DNA of 64,000 nucleotides, from assembly GCA_002501205.1 (NCBI GenBank), contig DLRW01000041.1, positions 77,258-141,257 on the forward strand, in the 5' to 3' direction. The position numbers and the translations under genes were made by a program. The first letter of the stretch is position 1, and each line of letters begins with the position of its first letter. This document shows positions 62,590 to 64,000 of the stretch, piece after piece. Below the pieces are notes generated by a model that had not been told where the DNA came from, ran no database searches, and saw nothing but the letters and a program-made list of their open reading frames with translations. The DNA comes from Flavobacteriales bacterium UBA7878. Its GTDB lineage: Bacteria; Bacteroidota; Bacteroidia; Flavobacteriales; Schleiferiaceae.

Positions 62590-63962
62590 ATCCCGGGTAC
62601 CGAAATCCCTCTGAGGTTGCGATACAATTCCAGGGCATAATTGTCGGTCATGCCGCTTACAAAGTCCAGAATACACATCACCTTTTCATAGGGTCGATCC
62701 TCTTCCTCAAATTGAAATTGATTGGGAATTAAAGCCAGTACTTTTTGATGTCGTTTTTGGCGATCATCCTTAGCCAAGAGGGCTGCCTCCACAAAATCTT
62801 CAATCAGGCCACTCATAATTTTGAAGCCCGCCAATTCGATTTTCATCACACTATCGTGATTGTAAATCCGACCGATGGATTTCTTTTCAATCTGCTTCAG
62901 CGCATTTTGATAGGGCTTTAGGCTATCCAATAAGGAAGTACTGAAATCGCCCTTAAGAATCACTTCTTGATTAGCTAAAAACGCATCGGCGCAAGCCTGT
63001 ACCAAAGCATTAATCACCTTAGCCCTTAAATAGGCCACCGACTCATTTTTATCCTCACGTAGGTTTTCCAGATTCCGGCCTAGGCGGGTCATATCCGTAT
63101 TAGGATCCTGCTCCAGCACCCGCATAAAATCGTCTTTTACCTCTTCAAAGCTGAGGATGCCCAAGCGATGTGCATCTTCATAGTCGATAATGCTGTAGCA
63201 AATATCATCGGCCGCCTCTACCAGATACACAAAGGGATGCCGACGATAAGCCAGGGGTTTCTCACTATCTAAAGCCAAGGGGAACTCCCTCACAATGGCC
63301 TCAAAAACCTCCTGATCATCTTGAAAGAAACCATATTTACTGCGGTGCTTGCCCTTCTTTTTATCCCGGGCCAGGCTTTCGCAAGGATATTTTAGGATGC
63401 TGGCCAAAGTGGTGTAGGTCATTTGCAGACCTCCCTTCATGCGGCCTTTAAATTGCCGACTGAGCAAACGCAGAGCATTGGCATTGCCTTCAAAATGGGT
63501 AAGGTCTTCCCATTCGCCAGCGGTAAATGCAGCTCTAAAACCTTTGTCGTGCTCGCGATCAAGAAAGTATTTGGAAATGGCTTCTTCACCCGAATGCCCA
63601 AAGGCGGGATTACCTAAATCGTGGGCCAGGCAGGCAGCGGAAACTACTGACTTTAATTGGTTGCGGTAAAAATCGCGGGCCTTTTCATCCTCCTTTAGGG
63701 TGGGCAAATTGGCCAGCTTTTCCCCAACAATCATCCCCAAAGAACGCCCCACACTAACCACCTCTAAAGAGTGAGTAAGGCGATTATGTACAAAAACCCG
63801 CTCCGGCAATGGGAATACCTGGGTTTTGTTTTGCAAGCGCCTAAAGGCGGATGAGAAAATAATACGGTCGTAGTCCCTTTCGTAAACCGATCGCGCATCT
63901 TCGGGCATACGATCGTCGCCAAAACGGCGCGGACTGTAGCAATTTTTCCAGCTCAATTCCAT
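62586..63962 (-). CDS. dgt: Deoxyguanosinetriphosphate triphosphohydrolase-like protein
   Basis: The 458-residue HD-domain enzyme has FSSAFRRLQNKTQVFPL, the HD metal motif His in NRLTHSLEV and His-Asp in AACLAHDLGNPAFGHSGE, with the later conserved Asp in EAADDICYSIIDYED. It hydrolyses dGTP (and possibly other dNTPs) to the nucleoside and triphosphate. Length and motifs fit the dGTPase family. The start ATG at 63962 is 38 bases from the window end. It is convergent to the Bat operon. Confidence 0.95.
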   Translation of the reverse strand: MELSWKNCYSPRRFGDDRMPEDARSVYERDYDRIIFSSAFRRLQNKTQVFPLPERVFVHNRLTHSLEVVSVGRSLGMIVGEKLANLPTLKEDEKARDFYRNQLKSVVSAACLAHDLGNPAFGHSGEEAISKYFLDREHDKGFRAAFTAGEWEDLTHFEGNANALRLLSRQFKGRMKGGLQMTYTTLASILKYPCESLARDKKKGKHRSKYGFFQDDQEVFEAIVREFPLALDSEKPLAYRRHPFVYLVEAADDICYSIIDYEDAHRLGILSFEEVKDDFMRVLEQDPNTDMTRLGRNLENLREDKNESVAYLRAKVINALVQACADAFLANQEVILKGDFSTSLLDSLKPYQNALKQIEKKSIGRIYNHDSVMKIELAGFKIMSGLIEDFVEAALLAKDDRQKRHQKVLALIPNQFQFEEEDRPYEKVMCILDFVSGMTDNYALELYRNLRGISVPGI

Positions 63963-64000
63963 GGCTTAAAGGTCGGGAGCTTTTTGTTATCGGCAAATAT

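Overview
The window reads as a chromosomal segment of a Bacteroidetes bacterium, most likely a marine Flavobacteriia relative (Cryomorphaceae/Schleiferiaceae-like; the family-level placement is inference). Signs of this are three secreted proteins with type IX secretion (T9SS) C-terminal sorting domains, TAnnTTTG-type promoter elements, lineage-typical families (DUF4270, S46 peptidase, PdeM, MoxR-Bat aerotolerance operon), few Shine-Dalgarno sequences and moderate GC. I see no rRNA, tRNA, CRISPR array, transposase or phage gene. Most of the segment is ordinary chromosome.

Layout. 1-2 kb: a minus-strand pantothenate operon (panC, panD) followed by a flippase-like membrane protein cut by the window edge. 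2-6.1 kb: a divergent operon of a half-length GT5 glycogen-synthase-like protein, a DUF4270 lipoprotein and glmS. 6.2-13.4 kb: an ABC-type efflux set (adaptor, ATPase, MacB/FtsX permease) divergent from a NtrC-type response regulator and its histidine kinase, with three related dyad sites between them. 13.4-18.5 kb: two tandem copies of an unrecognised two-gene module (large lipoprotein plus outer-membrane beta-barrel protein), the most unusual part of the window. 18.8-24.8 kb: a receptor-plug/VWA fusion, an ATP-grasp protein, a VOC protein, a DUF3124 lipoprotein and a bacilliredoxin. 24.8-29.4 kb: tadA, aspS, a ClC-family protein and an XRE regulator. 29.5-44.5 kb: a secreted BNR/sortilin-like T9SS protein, purQ, a DUF4173-like membrane protein, a redoxin, an acyl-CoA carboxylase carboxyltransferase subunit, a Spy-like protein, an SDR, a cystathionine gamma-synthase, an S46 dipeptidyl-peptidase and a second T9SS protein. 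44.5-54 kb: an MltF-like transglycosylase, PdeM, a fructosamine-kinase-like protein, a 7TM hybrid histidine kinase, a di-heme peroxidase and a PhoX-like T9SS phosphatase. 54.3-62.6 kb: an eight-gene MoxR-DUF58-BatD-like-BatA-BatB-BatC-BatD-BatE operon, ending against a convergent dgt gene.

How the parts work together. The efflux operon and two-component system form a self-contained regulatory cassette, and the dyads suggest that the regulator controls both itself and the pump. The duplicated lipoprotein/barrel module keeps the barrel about 95% identical and both ends of the lipoprotein well conserved, while a central Arg/Lys/Trp/Tyr-rich segment has diverged strongly. This looks like a surface system with a fixed anchor and a diversifying exposed part. 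The Bat operon is tightly overlapped and probably builds one envelope complex around MoxR, two VWA proteins and TPR proteins.
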